From an uncultured Clostridia bacterium (GTDB lineage Bacteria > Bacillota > Clostridia > UBA1381): DNA of 64,000 bases. Of the stretch, positions 1-9,610 are shown piece by piece. Position numbers and translations under genes: made by a program. The number at the start of each line of letters is the position of its first letter. Position 1 is the first letter of the stretch. A model generated the notes under the pieces. It was not told the origin of the DNA. It searched no databases and worked only from the letters and a program-made list of their open reading frames with translations. The stretch covers positions 186,001 to 250,000 of the forward strand of contig CAKSDE010000001.1 in NCBI GenBank assembly GCA_934444735.1, in the 5' to 3' direction.

Positions 1-108
1 TATTCCATTTGCGGTATGATAGGTTTTATGCGGTTTGTGGTATATAGCCAATAAATAAAGCATATTTGAATAATTTATGAAAAAAATGTTAATTTTAGAA
101 AAAAAGGC

Positions 109-137
109 TTTAAAAAAGAAAAAGTGTGTGTTATAAT
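109..137 (+). promoter_or_regulatory. Promoter upstream of pckG
   Basis: TTTAAA at 109-114, a 17-bp spacer, then TATAAT at 132-137 preceded by TG (129-130), giving an extended -10. The leader to the pckG start is about 80 nt and shows no riboswitch I recognise. Bases 1-108 hold no gene that I can support. Confidence 0.6.
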
Positions 138-225
138 AGATGACGATGGCGGAAAAACAGTGAGGCTTGTTAAAATTCTCACAATCAGGACTCCGTTCTC
201 AGATTATCTTTAGGAGGTAGTAACA

Positions 226-2001
226 ATGACAAATAATAAAACAGTATTGTCGTGGTTGGATGAAATGGCCGCTATGTGCGAGCCGGACAAAATCGTTTGG
301 ATTGACGGCAGCGAGGAACAGCTCGAGGCTTTAAGAGCAGAGGCTGTTTCGACAGGTGAAATGATTAAATTGAATCAGGAAAAGCTCCCGGGCTGCTACT
401 ATCACAGAACAGCTGAAAATGACGTTGCGCGTGTAGAGGACAGAACTTTTATCTGCACACCTACTGAAAAAGAAGCAGGCCCTATCAATAACTGGATGGC
501 TCCGGACGAAATGTACGCAAAGCTCAGAGCTCTTTATAAGGGTTCAATGAAGGGCAGAACCATGTATGTTATCCCTTATTCAATGGGACCTGTAGGTTCA
601 CCGTTCTCAAAAATCGGTATTGAACTGACCGACAGTATCTATGTTGTTTTGAATATGGCTATAATGACAAGAATCGGACAAAAGGTTATGGATCAGCTGG
701 GCGATAACTCTGATTTCGTAAAATGTCTGCACGCTAAAAAGGACGTTAATCCCGATGAGAGATATATCGTTCAATTCCCGCAGGATTCAACAATCTGGTC
801 TATAAACTCTGCTTACGGCGGAAACGTTTTGCTGGGTAAGAAGTGTTTCGCACTGAGAATCGCATCATACCTCGGTAAGAACGAAGGCTGGATGGCTGAG
901 CATATGCTTATCCTCGGTCTGGAAAATCCGCAGGGCGAAGTTAAATATATCTGCGCGGCATTCCCGTCAGCCTGCGGAAAAACTAACCTTGCAATGCTTA
1001 TTCCGCCCGAATACTTAAAGGAAAAGGGCTATAAGGTATGGACAGTCGGCGATGATATCGCATGGCTCAGAATCGGTCCTGACGGCAGACTCTATGCCAT
1101 TAACCCTGAAGCAGGTTTCTTTGGTGTTGCACCGGGTACAAGCGAAAAGACAAACTTTAACGCTTTGGCTGCTACAAAGAAGAATACAATCTTCACAAAT
1201 GTTGCTTTGAATAATGCAGATAACACAGTTTGGTGGGAAGGTTTGGACAAGAATCCTCCTGTTGACTGTACAGAATGGAAAGGTTCTAAGGTAAACGGAA
1301 AAGAATATTCAGCAGCAGGCAACAAGCTTGCTCACCCGAACTCAAGATTTACCGCTCCGGCTATCAACTGCCCGTGCATTTCTAAGGAATTTGAAAATCC
1401 TGCAGGTGTGCCGGTTGAGGCTATCGTATTCGGCGGCAGACGTGCTAAGTGCGCTCCGTTGGTATATCAGTCAAGAGATTGGACTCACGGTACATTCGTA
1501 GGTGCTACAATGGCATCTGAAACAACAGCGGCAGCAGCAGGTGCTGTAGGTGTTGTAAGACGTGATCCAATGGCTATGAAACCGTTTGTAGGCTACAATA
1601 TGGCAACATACTGGGGACACTGGCTTGAAATGGGCAAGAAGTTGGGCGACAAAGCTCCTAAGATCTTCCACGTTAACTGGTTCAGAAAAGATGATAACGA
1701 TAACTTCATGTGGCCGGGATTCGGTGACAATATGCGTGTACTTCTTTGGATTCTTGACAGATGTGCAGGCAAGGTTGGCGCTGATGAGAGTGCGATCGGT
1801 TATCTGCCGAGACCTGAAGATATTGATATTACAAACCTTGATATGACTAAAGACGACATTAAAGAGCTCCTTACAATCGATAAGAAGGTATGGCTTGAGG
1901 ACGTTGAGAATATCAAAGAATACTTTGCACAGTTCGGTGATGAGCTGCCTAAGGAAATGGCTGACGAACTCGCAAAGCTCGAAGCAGGCTTAAAGAAATA
2001 A
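226..2001 (+). CDS. pckG: Phosphoenolpyruvate carboxykinase (GTP)
   Basis: Cytosolic enzyme interconverting oxaloacetate plus GTP with PEP, CO2 and GDP; in fermentative bacteria it may run in either the anaplerotic or the gluconeogenic direction. At 591 aa it has the length of the GTP-dependent family and not of the shorter ATP-dependent one. Visible motifs are the kinase-1a loop FPSACGKTNLAML near residues 246-258, the kinase-2 motif GDDIAWL just after it, and NWFRKDDNDN in the C-terminal third. The ATG is preceded by AGGAGG 8 nt upstream. A promoter lies at 109-137 and a terminator follows, so it is probably monocistronic. Many clostridia carry the ATP enzyme instead, so the GTP form is mildly notable. 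Family assignment is secure. Confidence 0.97.
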   Translation: MTNNKTVLSWLDEMAAMCEPDKIVWIDGSEEQLEALRAEAVSTGEMIKLNQEKLPGCYYHRTAENDVARVEDRTFICTPTEKEAGPINNWMAPDEMYAKLRALYKGSMKGRTMYVIPYSMGPVGSPFSKIGIELTDSIYVVLNMAIMTRIGQKVMDQLGDNSDFVKCLHAKKDVNPDERYIVQFPQDSTIWSINSAYGGNVLLGKKCFALRIASYLGKNEGWMAEHMLILGLENPQGEVKYICAAFPSACGKTNLAMLIPPEYLKEKGYKVWTVGDDIAWLRIGPDGRLYAINPEAGFFGVAPGTSEKTNFNALAATKKNTIFTNVALNNADNTVWWEGLDKNPPVDCTEWKGSKVNGKEYSAAGNKLAHPNSRFTAPAINCPCISKEFENPAGVPVEAIVFGGRRAKCAPLVYQSRDWTHGTFVGATMASETTAAAAGAVGVVRRDPMAMKPFVGYNMATYWGHWLEMGKKLGDKAPKIFHVNWFRKDDNDNFMWPGFGDNMRVLLWILDRCAGKVGADESAIGYLPRPEDIDITNLDMTKDDIKELLTIDKKVWLEDVENIKEYFAQFGDELPKEMADELAKLEAGLKK

Positions 2002-2027
2002 TTTTTGATTTGACAAAAATGTAAAAA

Positions 2028-2075
2028 CGTACCGTTCGGGGATTTTTAATGGCTCCGTTCGGTGCGTTTTGATTT
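2028..2075 (+). terminator. Terminator after pckG
   Basis: Imperfect hairpin with arms CGTACCG/CGGTGCG and CGGGG/CTCCG around an A/T-rich loop, followed by TTTTGATTTTTTT. Confidence 0.75.
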
Positions 2076-2191
2076 TTTTAGCCGAATCGTACTGTTTTTT
2101 TCGTTTATTTGGCAAAAAATACCCAATATCAGACGTTAAAATAACCAAAATAAAAAAAAGAATTGATAATTATTGAAAAAAAGCTTGTAAT

Positions 2192-2220
2192 TTGAGGAAA
2201 AATATATTACAATATAAAAT
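2192..2220 (+). promoter_or_regulatory. Promoter upstream of efp
   Basis: TTGAGG (2192-2197), 17-bp spacer, TAAAAT (2215-2220). The surrounding sequence is very A/T-rich, so the exact hexamers are uncertain. Confidence 0.45.
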
Positions 2221-2253
2221 GTATTACAATAAAATTAAAATGGAGGAAATATT

Positions 2254-2811
2254 ATGATTTCAGCAGGTGATTTTAGAAACGGCGTAACATTTGAATTGGA
2301 CGGCAACGTATTCCAGGTTGTTGAGTTCCAGCACGTAAAGCCGGGAAAGGGCGCAGCATTTGTAAGAACAAAGATAAAGAACGTTATTACGGGCGCTGTT
2401 GTTGAAAAGACATTCAGACCGACAGAAAAGATGCCTAAGGCTCACATCGAGAGAAAGGATATGGAATATTCTTACAATGACGGCGATCTTTACTACTTCA
2501 TGGATCAGGAAACATTTGATATGATCCCGATCGGTAAGGATCAGGTTGGCGATTCATTGAAGTTTGTTAAGGAAAATATGGTTTGCAAGATCCTTTCATA
2601 TAAGGGCAGCGTATTCGGTATCGAACCGCCTACGTTTGTTGAGCTTGCAATTGCAGAAACAGAGCCGGGATTCAAGGGCGATACGGCAACAGGTGCTACA
2701 AAGCCGGCAACACTCGAAACAGGCGCGGTTATCCAAGTGCCTTTGTTTGTTGACGGATCGGATATAATCCGTGTTGACACAAGAACCGGCGAATATATGG
2801 AGCGTGTATAA
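2254..2811 (+). CDS. efp: Elongation factor P
   Basis: Ribosome-binding factor that rescues ribosomes stalled on polyproline stretches. The 185-aa length and the three-beta-barrel architecture match the family: an N-terminal KOW-like domain, the conserved loop [12 protein letters not shown] with the tip lysine near residue 32-34, and a C-terminal OB domain ending in [18 protein letters not shown] ribosome site sits 7 nt before the ATG. The next gene starts 20 nt downstream and is probably cotranscribed. No lysyl-modification enzyme gene is visible nearby. Confidence 0.97.
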   Translation: MISAGDFRNGVTFELDGNVFQVVEFQHVKPGKGAAFVRTKIKNVITGAVVEKTFRPTEKMPKAHIERKDMEYSYNDGDLYYFMDQETFDMIPIGKDQVGDSLKFVKENMVCKILSYKGSVFGIEPPTFVELAIAETEPGFKGDTATGATKPATLETGAVIQVPLFVDGSDIIRVDTRTGEYMERV

Positions 2812-2831
2812 TTCGCAGAAAGGGAATAGAT

Positions 2832-3266
2832 ATGGAAAATACGGCAAATAAAATTGCGTATATAAAAGGTTTGGCAGAAGGGCTAAATATCAAAGACAAG
2901 AGCGACGAGGGTAAGGTTCTTGACAAGATTTTGGACGTTTTGCAGGACTTGGCTGCTGATTTGGAAGATTTGGCAGACGCACACGATGAGTTGGATCTTA
3001 AGGTTGATGAAATCGACGAGGATCTGGCAGATGTTGAAGATCTGATATACGAGGATGACGATGAGGACGGAGACGATTATGAAGAAGATGATGACGACTT
3101 CGACGATTACGAGGACGATGACATGGACTTCTTTGAAATCGAATGCCCGAATTGCCATGAAGATGTATTGATAGATTATGATATGCTTGATGATGAAAAG
3201 GGTATTGTCTGCCCGAACTGTCATGAGGAAATTGATCTGGAGATTGATACGGACGACGATGAATAA
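2832..3266 (+). CDS. Acidic coiled-coil/zinc-ribbon protein (CD1247-like)
   Basis: 144-aa protein of a clostridial family often found beside efp. The first about 75 residues form a predicted coiled coil or helical hairpin (KIAYIKGLAEGLNIKD, then repeated DLAD/DELDL). Next comes a run of Asp/Glu (about residues 75-105). The C-terminus carries two CPNCHE motifs that can bind one zinc. Its biochemical function is unknown to me; I recall that such proteins are sometimes mislabelled as AraC regulators, which nothing in this sequence supports. It starts 20 nt after efp, which implies a two-gene operon closed by the hairpin at 3274. Confidence 0.8.
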   Translation: MENTANKIAYIKGLAEGLNIKDKSDEGKVLDKILDVLQDLAADLEDLADAHDELDLKVDEIDEDLADVEDLIYEDDDEDGDDYEEDDDDFDDYEDDDMDFFEIECPNCHEDVLIDYDMLDDEKGIVCPNCHEEIDLEIDTDDDE

Positions 3267-3273
3267 AACATAA

Positions 3274-3305
3274 GAAACTGCGGCAAAACTTGCCGCAGTT
3301 TCTTT
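3274..3305 (+). terminator. Terminator after efp operon
   Basis: Perfect 13-bp stem GAAACTGCGGCAA/TTGCCGCAGTTTC with a 3-nt loop. The T-rich 3' arm continues into TTTG. hemW starts only about 20 nt downstream, so some readthrough is likely. Confidence 0.7.
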
Positions 3306-3324
3306 GTGAAAGAAAGGTTCTTTT

Positions 3325-4428
3325 ATGAGAGGTTTATATATTCATATACCATTTTGCATTAAAAAGTGCAAATACTGCGACTTTACGTCATATACCGACT
3401 GTAATGATTTATTCGGCGGCTACATTGCTGAGATGGCGCATGAAATGGAAAAATACAGAGATGAGGCGATAGATACCGTATTTATCGGCGGAGGAACACC
3501 GACGATTTTTTCCCCGTTGCAGCTGGCGGTACTTTTAAAAAATATACGTGATATTTTTAAGATTTCGCCGAGTGCGGAGGTAACGATAGAATCAAATCCG
3601 AAAACACTGACCGAAGAAAAGCTTTCGGTTCTAAAAAAAGGCGGCGTAAATCGAATCAGTATAGGCGTGCAGAGCTTTAACAACAATGAACTTAAAATGA
3701 TCGGGAGAGTGCATAATGAAAATGATGCCGAAAAAGCCATAAGGCTTTCGCAAAAATGCGGATTTTCAAATATAAATCTGGATATAATGTTTTCTCTTCC
3801 GGGACAAACCAAAGAAAGTTTTAAATATACTCTTGAAAAAGCGGTTGGCTTAAATCCTATGCATATTTCATGCTACAGTCTTATTTTGGAAGAAAATACT
3901 CCGCTTTATGATGAGGTTATATCGGGAGAGGTTAAACTGTGCGATGAAGAACAGGACAGATTGCTTTACGAATATGCCTGCAATTTTTTTGCCCAAAAGG
4001 GATTTAATCAATATGAAATATCGAATTTTGCACGTCGCGGATATGAATGCCGGCATAATTTAAAATATTGGAACTGTGATGAATATATAGGAATAGGCGT
4101 TGCGGCACATTCTTATTTTAAGGGCGAACGTTTTTTTAATACTGATTCTTTAAAGGATTATTTATCGGGTAGTTATAGAGTCGGAATTGCAGAAAAAGCA
4201 GAAGGTATGGATGCAGTTTCTGAATATATTATAATGGGACTCAGAAAGACTGCGGGAATTGAGAAGGAAAAGTTTAAAAAGAGATTCGGAAAAGAGATAG
4301 GCGAGCTTTACAAAAAAGAAATAGAAAAGTTTAAGCGTGCGGGACTTATGGAGGAAGATGAGATAAGCTTGCGCCTTACATTTGAGGGTATAAACGTAAG
4401 TAATGCGGTGTTGTGTGAATTTGTATAA
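3325..4428 (+). CDS. hemW: Radical SAM heme chaperone HemW
   Basis: 367-aa radical-SAM protein of the HemN/HemW group. The N-terminus IHIPFCIKKCKYCDF holds the CxxxCxxC ligands of the 4Fe-4S cluster, followed by FIGGGTPT for SAM binding and by NRISIGVQSF. HemW proteins are thought to deliver heme to client proteins and not to oxidise coproporphyrinogen; the short length and the position directly before hrcA favour HemW over HemN. An AAAGGTT ribosome site precedes the ATG. This is the usual Firmicute position, although lepA, which commonly sits upstream, is replaced here by efp. The 167-nt gap to hrcA holds the heat-shock promoter and operator. Confidence 0.9.
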   Translation: MRGLYIHIPFCIKKCKYCDFTSYTDCNDLFGGYIAEMAHEMEKYRDEAIDTVFIGGGTPTIFSPLQLAVLLKNIRDIFKISPSAEVTIESNPKTLTEEKLSVLKKGGVNRISIGVQSFNNNELKMIGRVHNENDAEKAIRLSQKCGFSNINLDIMFSLPGQTKESFKYTLEKAVGLNPMHISCYSLILEENTPLYDEVISGEVKLCDEEQDRLLYEYACNFFAQKGFNQYEISNFARRGYECRHNLKYWNCDEYIGIGVAAHSYFKGERFFNTDSLKDYLSGSYRVGIAEKAEGMDAVSEYIIMGLRKTAGIEKEKFKKRFGKEIGELYKKEIEKFKRAGLMEEDEISLRLTFEGINVSNAVLCEFV

Positions 4429-4486
4429 GAAGATTTAAGAAAATTGACTTATTTTATGAATAAATTGTAAAAATCCCAAAATACTA

Positions 4487-4515
4487 TTGACAATTCCTTA
4501 CATGAGTGGTATCTT
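4487..4515 (+). promoter_or_regulatory. Vegetative promoter of hrcA-grpE-dnaK-dnaJ
   Basis: TTGACA (4487-4492), 17-bp spacer, TATCTT (4510-4515). Transcription would start around 4521-4523, at the left edge of the CIRCE operator. An overlapping TATAAT at 4515-4520 is 22 bp from the -35, which is too far. Confidence 0.75.
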
Positions 4516-4522
4516 ATAATTG

Positions 4523-4549
4523 TTAGCACTCAGGAAGTAAGAGTGCTAA
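4523..4549 (+). promoter_or_regulatory. CIRCE operator
   Basis: Perfect CIRCE inverted repeat TTAGCACTC-N9-GAGTGCTAA with no mismatch to consensus. It is the binding site of the HrcA repressor encoded immediately downstream, giving autoregulated, GroEL-modulated control of the chaperone operon. It covers the predicted transcription start. Confidence 0.98.
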
Positions 4550-4595
4550 TAGAATTACGACTTTTGAAAGCTGATTCTCGGAGGGGGTGAAAACC

Positions 4596-5648
4596 GTGGA
4601 ATTGAGTGACAGGAAAAGACGTATATTGCAGGCGGTCATAGATGAATATATGGGGACTGCCGAACCGGTCGGATCACGGTCGATTTCCAAAAAGAACGAT
4701 CTCGGACTTTCAAGTGCGACAATACGCAATGAAATGGCAGATCTGGAGGATATGGGATATTTAATCCAGCCGCACACATCGGCAGGAAGAATCCCGTCGG
4801 ACGCGGCATACAGAGTTTACGTAAACACTATGCTTACGAAATATCAGGTCAGCGTCGAGACTTTGGAAAAATTACAGCATGAGCTGGAGGAGCGCGTTAA
4901 TAAGCTTGATGTGATTATAAGAAAAGCGAGCGTTATAGCGTCTGCGCTTACCGATTATGCAACTGTAATAACGACACCGGAGCTTAATGAGGCTGTTATA
5001 AAGCGCTTTGAACTGGTGGATCTCGGTACGGGAAATGTGATACTTATAATCGTCACCAATACGGGCAGCGTAAGAAATCGTATTATGAATTTCGGTGAAC
5101 TCAAAGAGAGCGATATACGGGGTTTGAGCGATGTTTTAAACCGCAGTCTTACAGGACTTACCGCTCACGATATTACGTTTGAGAAAATTCAGGATATACA
5201 TGAGCAGATAAAGGGAATGTTAAGTATTCCCCCAAAGATTCTTATAAATATAATGAATTTTGTCTACAGCGCAATTGAGGATATGGACGAAACCGAAATT
5301 ATAGTTGAAAACGCAAAATCCATCTTATCCTACCCTGAATACAACAGTGTTCAGGAGGCAAAAAAAATGTTTACGTTTCTTGAAGATAAGAAAAATCTTA
5401 AAGGAATCGTTTCAGGCGGAGACAAGAAGGTTAACGTTAAGATCGGATCTGAAAATGAATGTGAGGAGCTTTCAAACAGCAGTATCGTAACGGTTAATTA
5501 TTCGATTAAGGATAAGGCGATCGGAAAGATTGGGGTAATCGGACCGAAGCGCATGGATTACGCAAAGGTGATTGCAAACCTGAACTGTATATCTGAATAT
5601 CTGGATAAGATATTGTATCAGTTTTATATAAATGAGAGTGAGGGATAA
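4596..5648 (+). CDS. hrcA: Heat-inducible transcription repressor HrcA
   Basis: 350-aa repressor of class I heat-shock genes. The N-terminal winged helix begins MELSDRKRRILQAVIDEY and contains SSATIRNEMADLEDMGYL; the middle and C-terminal parts carry the GAF-like dimerisation and inserted domains. I prefer the GTG at 4596: GGAGGGGG (4580-4587) lies about 8 nt before it, whereas the in-frame GTG at 4587 overlaps that ribosome site. The product would bind the CIRCE at 4523. grpE starts 2 nt after the stop, so they are translationally coupled. Confidence 0.95.
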   Translation: MELSDRKRRILQAVIDEYMGTAEPVGSRSISKKNDLGLSSATIRNEMADLEDMGYLIQPHTSAGRIPSDAAYRVYVNTMLTKYQVSVETLEKLQHELEERVNKLDVIIRKASVIASALTDYATVITTPELNEAVIKRFELVDLGTGNVILIIVTNTGSVRNRIMNFGELKESDIRGLSDVLNRSLTGLTAHDITFEKIQDIHEQIKGMLSIPPKILINIMNFVYSAIEDMDETEIIVENAKSILSYPEYNSVQEAKKMFTFLEDKKNLKGIVSGGDKKVNVKIGSENECEELSNSSIVTVNYSIKDKAIGKIGVIGPKRMDYAKVIANLNCISEYLDKILYQFYINESEG

Positions 5649-5650
5649 AG

Positions 5651-6172
5651 GTGGCAGAAACAGAAAAGGAATTAGAAGAACAGACCGAGGAAAAAACCGA
5701 AGTCGAAGAAACAGAAGCCGCACAGCCGGAGGAACAGCCGGAGGACAAAATCAAAGAATGGGAAGACAAATATATGCGTCTTTTTGCGGAATTTGATAAT
5801 TTCAAAAAAAGAACGCTCAAAGAAAAAGACGCGCGTTATGCCGATGCCGTAATTGATACGGTGCTTGCGTTCCTGCCTGTTGCGGACAGCTTGGAGAGGG
5901 CGCTCGCGGTTGAGGTTGAAAATGATGAGGCAAAGAAGGTTTTGGAGGGTGTTGAGCTTGTCATGAAACAGTTCAAGGATACTTTGACAAAGCTGGAGGT
6001 TTCGGAGATACCGGCGGTGGGTGAGGAGTTTAACCCTCATCTGCATGAGGCGATAATGCATATTGAAGATGAAAACAAGACTGAAAATGTCATTGTTGAA
6101 GAATTTGTGAAGGGTTACATCTATAAAAATGAGAGAGTAGTCCGTCACAGTATGGTAAAAGTTGCAAATTGA
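5651..6172 (+). CDS. grpE: Nucleotide exchange factor GrpE
   Basis: 173-aa cochaperone that releases ADP from DnaK. It has an acidic, Glu-rich disordered N-terminus (residues 1-35), a long dimerising helix (KIKEWEDKYMRLFAEFDNFK) and a C-terminal beta domain containing FNPHLHEAIM and VVRHSMVKVAN. The GTG start is preceded by GAGGG at the hrcA 3' end. It is the second gene of the CIRCE-controlled operon, 20 nt before dnaK. Confidence 0.95.
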   Translation: MAETEKELEEQTEEKTEVEETEAAQPEEQPEDKIKEWEDKYMRLFAEFDNFKKRTLKEKDARYADAVIDTVLAFLPVADSLERALAVEVENDEAKKVLEGVELVMKQFKDTLTKLEVSEIPAVGEEFNPHLHEAIMHIEDENKTENVIVEEFVKGYIYKNERVVRHSMVKVAN

Positions 6173-6192
6173 GTATTTAGGAGGAATTAAAA

Positions 6193-8043
6193 ATGGGAAA
6201 AATTATTGGTATAGACTTAGGTACAACAAATTCATGCGTTGCGGTTATCGAAGGCGGTAACCCGACAGTTATTGCAAACTCGGAAGGTTCAAGAACCACA
6301 CCGTCTGTTGTTGCATTCCAGAAAAACGGCGAAAGAATCGTCGGTCAGGTTGCAAAAAGACAGGCAGTAACAAATGCTGACAGAACAATCATGTCAATTA
6401 AAAGAGAAATGGGTACAAACTACACCGTAAATATCGACGGCAAGGCATATACTCCGCAAGAGATTTCAGCTATGATTCTCTCAAAGCTGAAAGCAGATGC
6501 GGAAGCATATTTGGGCGAAACTGTAACTCAGGCTGTTATCACGGTTCCGGCATATTTCAGCGATTCACAGAGACAGGCAACAAAAGATGCAGGTAAGATT
6601 GCAGGTCTTGAGGTTTTGAGAATCATAAACGAGCCGACAGCAGCTGCTTTGGCTTACGGTATGAACGATACCGATCAAAAGGTTATGGTATATGACCTGG
6701 GCGGCGGTACATTCGATGTATCTATCCTGGAAATCGGCGACGGTGTATTTGAAGTTTTGTCAACAAACGGTGATACACGTCTTGGCGGTGATGACTTTGA
6801 TAACAGAATCATCAACTACTTGGTTGAAGAGTTCAAAAAGGAAACAGGCGTAGATCTTACAACAGATAAGATGGCTATGCAGAGATTGAAAGAGGCTGCC
6901 GAAAAATCGAAGATCGAGCTTTCGGGTATGACAACGTCAAACATCAATCTGCCGTTTATTACAGCAGACGCAACAGGTCCGAAGCATTTGGATATTACAT
7001 TGACAAAGGCTAAATTTGATGAATTGACAGCCGATTTGGTACAAAAGACTTTGGTATGCATAAGAAACGCAATGAGCGATGCAGGTCTTTCTAAGGGCGA
7101 TATAGATAAGGTTCTTTTGGTCGGCGGTTCTTCAAGAATCCCGGCAGTACAGGAAGCCGTTAAGAATGAAATGGGTCAGGAACCGCACAAGGGCATTAAC
7201 CCTGATGAGTGTGTTGCTATCGGTGCAGCTGTTCAGGCAGGTGTATTGGGCGGCGACGTTAAAGACTTGCTGCTTTTGGACGTAACTCCGCTGTCACTCG
7301 GTATCGAAACAATGGGCGGTGTGTTTACAAGACTTATTGACAGAAACACAACAATTCCTACAAAGAAATCACAGATATTCTCAACAGCCGCAGACGGTCA
7401 GACAAGTGTTGAAGTACACGTTCTGCAAGGTGAAAGAGATATGGCGCAATACAATAAGAGCCTGGGAAGATTCAGTCTGACGGGTATTGCTCCGGCTCCG
7501 CGCGGTGTGCCTCAGATTGAAGTAACCTTTGATATTGACGCAAACGGTATCGTTAAGGTATCTGCAAAGGATATGGCTACAAACAATGAACAGAAGATTA
7601 CAATTACATCATCAAGCAATTTGAGCGATGAAGATATTGACAGAGCTGTTAAAGAGGCTGAAAAGTACGCTGAAGAGGATAAGAAACGTAAGGAAGAAGT
7701 AGAAACAAGAAATAATGCGGAAAGCATTGTATATCAATCGGAAAAGACTTTGAATGAACTGGGAGATAAGGTTGACGCTAACGATAAAGCAAGCGTTCAG
7801 GCTGAAATTGACAAGGTTAAAGAGGCTCTGAAGGGCACAGATACAGAGGCTATCAAAAAGGCAACCGAGGAATTGCAGCAGGCATTCTATAAGGTTTCGG
7901 AAAAGATGTACAGCCAGGCAAATCCGCAGGGCGCACAAGGTGCACCGGGCGCTGATTTTAACGGTGCGCAGGATAACGCAAATGCCAATAATGACAATGT
8001 TTACGAGGCAGATTACAGAGAAGTTGACGATGACAATAAATAA
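6193..8043 (+). CDS. dnaK: Chaperone DnaK (Hsp70)
   Basis: 616-aa ATP-dependent chaperone. The nucleotide-binding domain starts [16 protein letters not shown] and includes [14 protein letters not shown] and the adenosine-binding [14 protein letters not shown]. The interdomain linker [15 protein letters not shown] near residue 355 leads to the substrate-binding domain and a C-terminal helical lid ending in an acidic [12 protein letters not shown] tail. The long N-terminal insertion of Gram-negative DnaK is absent, as expected for Firmicutes. AGGAGG lies 7 nt before the ATG. It works with grpE upstream and dnaJ downstream. Confidence 0.98.
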   Translation: MGKIIGIDLGTTNSCVAVIEGGNPTVIANSEGSRTTPSVVAFQKNGERIVGQVAKRQAVTNADRTIMSIKREMGTNYTVNIDGKAYTPQEISAMILSKLKADAEAYLGETVTQAVITVPAYFSDSQRQATKDAGKIAGLEVLRIINEPTAAALAYGMNDTDQKVMVYDLGGGTFDVSILEIGDGVFEVLSTNGDTRLGGDDFDNRIINYLVEEFKKETGVDLTTDKMAMQRLKEAAEKSKIELSGMTTSNINLPFITADATGPKHLDITLTKAKFDELTADLVQKTLVCIRNAMSDAGLSKGDIDKVLLVGGSSRIPAVQEAVKNEMGQEPHKGINPDECVAIGAAVQAGVLGGDVKDLLLLDVTPLSLGIETMGGVFTRLIDRNTTIPTKKSQIFSTAADGQTSVEVHVLQGERDMAQYNKSLGRFSLTGIAPAPRGVPQIEVTFDIDANGIVKVSAKDMATNNEQKITITSSSNLSDEDIDRAVKEAEKYAEEDKKRKEEVETRNNAESIVYQSEKTLNELGDKVDANDKASVQAEIDKVKEALKGTDTEAIKKATEELQQAFYKVSEKMYSQANPQGAQGAPGADFNGAQDNANANNDNVYEADYREVDDDNK

Positions 8044-8061
8044 TCCGTAAAAAAGGTCTTA

Positions 8062-8102
8062 AAAGCTTTGGGGTAAACGGCTGCAAGCGCCGCCAAAGCT
8101 TT
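8062..8102 (+). other. Hairpin between dnaK and dnaJ
   Basis: A 10-bp perfect outer stem AAAGCTTTGG (8062-8071)/CCAAAGCTTT (8093-8102) encloses a smaller CGGC/GCCG stem. Only CGGGCTTTT follows, so it may be a weak terminator or an mRNA processing or stabilising element that lowers dnaJ relative to dnaK. Confidence 0.6.
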
Positions 8103-8231
8103 CGGGCTTTTGCGGAATAAGTGAAAATAGCGGACTTCGACTTTGATAATGAAATATTTCAGAAGAAGAGGCGGCGCTATTTTTGCGCGTTTAATCGGGT
8201 AATGAATTGAAGTTTGGTAGGTGAACATAAA

Positions 8232-9374
8232 TTGGCTGATAAAAGAGATTATTATGACGTTCTTGGCGTAAACCGAGGTGCAAGTGAGGACGAAATAAAA
8301 AAGGCATACAGAAAAGAAGCTAAAAAATATCATCCGGATTTGCACCCGGGAGATAAAGAGGCAGAGGCTAAGTTTAAGGAAATAAACGAGGCTTATGAAG
8401 TGCTTTCAAATGCCGATAAAAAAGCGCGTTATGACCAATTCGGTCATGCGGGTGTTGATCCGAACTACGGTGCCGGCACAGGCGGTGGCGGCGGATTCGG
8501 CGGATTTGAAGATTTCGGCGATATTTTCTCGAATATTTTCGGCGGCGGATTCGGCGGGTTCGGCGGCGGACAGAGAAGAAACGGTCCTGTTCGCGGAAAG
8601 GATATAAGGACAGGAGTCCTCTTAACGTTTGAAGAGGCGGCTTTCGGCTGTAAAAAGAAGGTTGAAATTACTCGTCAGGAGGAGTGCCCGACTTGTAAAG
8701 GCAGCGGTGCAAAACCGGGTACAAAGCCTGTGAAATGTAAAAAATGTAACGGTATGGGCAGAATCCGCACACAGACTCGCACACCGTTCGGTATGATGGC
8801 GAATGAAACGGTTTGTCCGGACTGTCACGGCTCGGGTACCGTTGTTATAGATCCGTGTAAGGATTGCCGCGGAACAGGCCGTGTGAGAAAGACAAATAAG
8901 ATTGAGGTTACGATTCCTGCCGGTATCAATGAAGGGCAATCGATGCAGATACCCGGTCAGGGCGAGATGGGACTGCGCGGCGGCGCGTCGGGCGATTTGC
9001 TCGTTACGATCAGCATAAAGCCGCATGAGATATTCAAGCGTGAGGGCTATGATGTGCATATTGAAATCCCGATAACATTTGTTCAGGCGGCTTTGGGATC
9101 AACCATAAAAGTGCCGACTATTGACGGTGTGGTTGAGTACGATATTCCCGAGGGTACGCAGACAGGTACGGTATTTAGACTGAGAAACAAGGGTATTCAA
9201 TATCTGCGCAGCAAGAGCCGCGGAGATGAATATGTTAAGGTAACTATAGAAGTGCCGAAGAATCTTTCACAGAGTCAGAAGGATATTTTGAGACAGTTTG
9301 ATACTGCGTGTGAGGGCAAAAACTATAAAAACCAGAAAACGTTTTTCGATAAAATGAAAGATTTGTTCAAATAA
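8232..9374 (+). CDS. dnaJ: Chaperone DnaJ (Hsp40)
   Basis: 380-aa cochaperone that stimulates DnaK ATPase. Domains in order: J domain ([20 protein letters not shown], with HPD in [10 protein letters not shown]), a Gly/Phe-rich region (about 75-115), a zinc-binding domain with four CxxCxGxG units ([32 protein letters not shown]), and the C-terminal substrate domains. I place the start at TTG 8232 because TAGGTGA (8218-8224) lies 7-8 nt upstream and the protein then begins [12 protein letters not shown], as in homologues; the in-frame TTG at 8214 has no ribosome site. A strong terminator closes the operon. Confidence 0.96.
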   Translation: MADKRDYYDVLGVNRGASEDEIKKAYRKEAKKYHPDLHPGDKEAEAKFKEINEAYEVLSNADKKARYDQFGHAGVDPNYGAGTGGGGGFGGFEDFGDIFSNIFGGGFGGFGGGQRRNGPVRGKDIRTGVLLTFEEAAFGCKKKVEITRQEECPTCKGSGAKPGTKPVKCKKCNGMGRIRTQTRTPFGMMANETVCPDCHGSGTVVIDPCKDCRGTGRVRKTNKIEVTIPAGINEGQSMQIPGQGEMGLRGGASGDLLVTISIKPHEIFKREGYDVHIEIPITFVQAALGSTIKVPTIDGVVEYDIPEGTQTGTVFRLRNKGIQYLRSKSRGDEYVKVTIEVPKNLSQSQKDILRQFDTACEGKNYKNQKTFFDKMKDLFK

Positions 9375-9380
9375 AAAAAT

Positions 9381-9416
9381 ACTCCCGAAAAATATATGAT
9401 TTCGGGAGTTTTATTT
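9381..9416 (+). terminator. Terminator of the dnaK operon
   Basis: Perfect 10-bp stem ACTCCCGAAA (9381-9390)/TTTCGGGAGT (9400-9409) followed by TTTATTTT. Confidence 0.9.
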
Positions 9417-9483
9417 TGGGGAATTTCTACAAAGTTTTTACGAGTAAATATTAAAATATCATCTTGCAATTTTCTAAAAGCTA

Positions 9484-9512
9484 TTGACATATTCAGATAA
9501 TTGTGATAATAT
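9484..9512 (+). promoter_or_regulatory. Promoter of antisense (antitoxin) RNA
   Basis: TTGACA (9484-9489), exactly 17 bp, TAATAT (9507-9512). No protein gene with a ribosome site follows on this strand; the transcript would run toward the small minus-strand toxin gene. Confidence 0.75.
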
Positions 9513-9518
9513 AAAGAT

Positions 9519-9610
9519 AGCAAGAGGAAATGACATTAGTTGTTTCCGCAAAAAAATGTATTACTAAATTATAGTCGTCTATCTTTCGCGGAGATAGGCG
9601 GCTATTTCTC
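9519..9610 (+). ncRNA. Putative antitoxin RNA, antisense to the 3' end of the toxin mRNA
   Basis: Predicted transcript of about 90 nt from the promoter at 9484-9512 to the hairpin at 9574-9602. Its 5' end can form a small stem (GGAAA/TTTCC). Its 3' half is complementary to the last codons and 3' untranslated region of the minus-strand toxin message. No start codon with a ribosome site is seen in it. The arrangement matches type I toxin-antitoxin pairs such as txpA/ratA and the fst par loci, where convergent RNAs overlap at their 3' ends. The exact ends are estimates. Confidence 0.6.
9574..9602 (+). terminator. Shared hairpin terminating both convergent RNAs
   Basis: 11-bp stem GTCGTCTATCT (9574-9584)/AGATAGGCGGC (9592-9602), with G-U pairs only in the plus-strand RNA, and loop TTCGCGG. 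TATTTCTC follows on the plus strand and TATAATTT on the minus strand, so it can act on both transcripts. The stem reaches the toxin stop codon. Confidence 0.6.

Noticed and set aside
1..108. Possible end of an upstream gene
   Set aside because: No open frame with coding character could be supported in this A/T-rich stretch.
2883..3224. 113-codon minus-strand frame opposite the acidic zinc-ribbon gene
   Set aside because: Its Ile/Val-rich translation is the mirror of an Asp/Glu-rich gene; no promoter or ribosome site.
4515..4520. TATAAT as the -10 of the heat-shock promoter
   Set aside because: It is 22 bp from TTGACA; TATCTT at 4510 gives the standard 17-bp spacing.
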